From contig NZ_AUIM01000012.1 of NCBI RefSeq assembly GCF_000423705.1, positions 1 through 64,000 on the forward strand: 64,000 bases of DNA. The letters run 5' to 3'. The notes below the pieces were generated by a model, which made no database searches, had not been told where the DNA came from, and was given only the letters and a program-made list of their open reading frames with translations. Source of the DNA: Stappia stellulata DSM 5886. Its GTDB lineage: Bacteria > Pseudomonadota > Alphaproteobacteria > Rhizobiales > Stappiaceae. Each line of letters opens with the position of its first letter. Position 1 is the first letter of the stretch. The translations under genes and the position numbers were made by a program. Below are positions 63,287 to 64,000 of the stretch, one piece after another.

Positions 63287-64000
63287 ATGACCTTGCGGAT
63301 CGTCTTCATGGGCACGCCCGAGTTCTCGGTACCCACGCTGGTGGAGATCGTGGGGCAGGGGCATGATGTTGTTGCCTGCTACACCCAGCCGCCGCGCAAG
63401 GCCGGGCGGGGCATGGAGGAGCGCAAGTCGGCCGTGCATCAGGCGGCCGAAACGCTGGGCATCGAGGTGCGCACGCCGGTCTCGCTGAAATCAGCCGAGG
63501 AGCAGGCCCGCTTCGCAGACCTCGAGGCCGATGTCGCCGTTGTCGTCGCCTACGGTCTCTTGTTGCCGCAAGCCATTCTCGATGCGCCGCGCCACGGCTG
63601 TCTCAATCTTCACGCCTCGCTGCTGCCACGCTGGCGCGGGGCCGCTCCGATCAACCGCGCGATCATGGCCGGTGACCGCGAAACCGGCGTCGAGGTGATG
63701 CGCATGGAGGCCGGCCTCGATACCGGCGCCGTGTGCATGGCCGAACGGGTCGCCATCGACGACGCCATGACGGCGGGCGACCTGCATGACCGGCTTTCCG
63801 CGCTCGGCGGCGACCTGATGGTGCGCGCGCTCGGCGCGCTCGCCCGCGGCGGGCTGACCGAAACGCCGCAGGCGGAAGAGGGCGTGACCTACGCCAGGAA
63901 ACTCGCCAAGTCCGAAACACGCATCGACTGGACGCAGGCCGCGCGCGCGGTGCACGATCACATTCGCGGCCTGTCGCCCTTTCCCGGCGCCTGGTGCGAG
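63287..64000 (+). CDS. fmt: Methionyl-tRNA formyltransferase (3' end outside window)
   Basis: First 238 residues of Fmt, which formylates initiator Met-tRNA with 10-formyl-THF. Seen: [16 protein letters not shown], the tRNA-contact loop [11 protein letters not shown], the active-site [20 protein letters not shown] (Asn-His) and AGLDTGA. A strong AAGGAG site lies 6 nt before ATG 63287. The C-terminal tRNA-binding domain begins near the window edge. Confidence 0.96.
   Translation, partial: MTLRIVFMGTPEFSVPTLVEIVGQGHDVVACYTQPPRKAGRGMEERKSAVHQAAETLGIEVRTPVSLKSAEEQARFADLEADVAVVVAYGLLLPQAILDAPRHGCLNLHASLLPRWRGAAPINRAIMAGDRETGVEVMRMEAGLDTGAVCMAERVAIDDAMTAGDLHDRLSALGGDLMVRALGALARGGLTETPQAEEGVTYARKLAKSETRIDWTQAARAVHDHIRGLSPFPGAWCE

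Overview
The window is high-GC bacterial chromosome, densely packed, with many 4-bp ATGA stop/start overlaps. A proline dehydrogenase/P5CDH fusion without a DNA-binding domain beside an Lrp-type regulator, a Caulobacter/Agrobacterium-type flp-cpa-tad pilus locus, a MaoC-phosphotransacetylase fusion and a DUF1194 protein all point to an alphaproteobacterium, most likely Hyphomicrobiales (Stappia/Labrenzia-like; inferred, not proven). I saw no rRNA, tRNA, insertion sequence, prophage or CRISPR array.

Layout. 1-3136: two methyl-accepting chemotaxis proteins (the first cut by the window edge). 3480-5067: an SDR oxidoreductase divergent from bfd-bfr (iron storage and release). 5126-8734: a YnjBCD-type ABC importer. 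8835-12604: putR/putA, proline catabolism. 12664-13272: a RelB/YafQ-type toxin-antitoxin pair whose toxin has lost its start codon. 13316-17315: translationally coupled mgsA-glk-hrpB. 17458-18306: a secreted VWA-like DUF1194 protein.

18948-33941 is a nucleoside uptake and catabolism cluster: SorC-type regulator, two paralogous BMP-family binding proteins, a double ATPase, two permeases, cytidine deaminase, purine nucleoside phosphorylase, deoC, deoA, deoB, a PHYHD1-like 2-oxoglutarate oxygenase, adenosine/adenine deaminase, upp and ribokinase. Nucleosides would be imported, deaminated and phosphorolysed; the sugar phosphates go to DeoB/DeoC and free ribose to RbsK, while uracil is salvaged by Upp.

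34093-40374: a retropepsin-like protease, acetylpolyamine amidohydrolase, a YihX-like HAD phosphatase, an orphan PhnD-like binding protein, and ackA with a MaoC-Pta fusion. 40537-52715: a complete tad pilus locus in two divergent arms (pilN-like and two TadE genes leftward; flp, cpaA, cpaBCDEF, tadB, tadC rightward) plus a convergent TadD-like TPR lipoprotein.

52894-55666: leucyl aminopeptidase, MarR regulator and NlpC/P60 hydrolase. 55984-59253: DUF1284 protein converging on a biotin ECF transporter operon (bioY-bioM-bioN) led by a PhyH-family protein in which the metal-binding HxD motif reads HVG, the active-site change known from Fe/2OG halogenases. This is the most intriguing item in the window. 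59707-64000: a degenerate receiver-domain protein, ghrA-type reductase, rmuC, def and the start of fmt.
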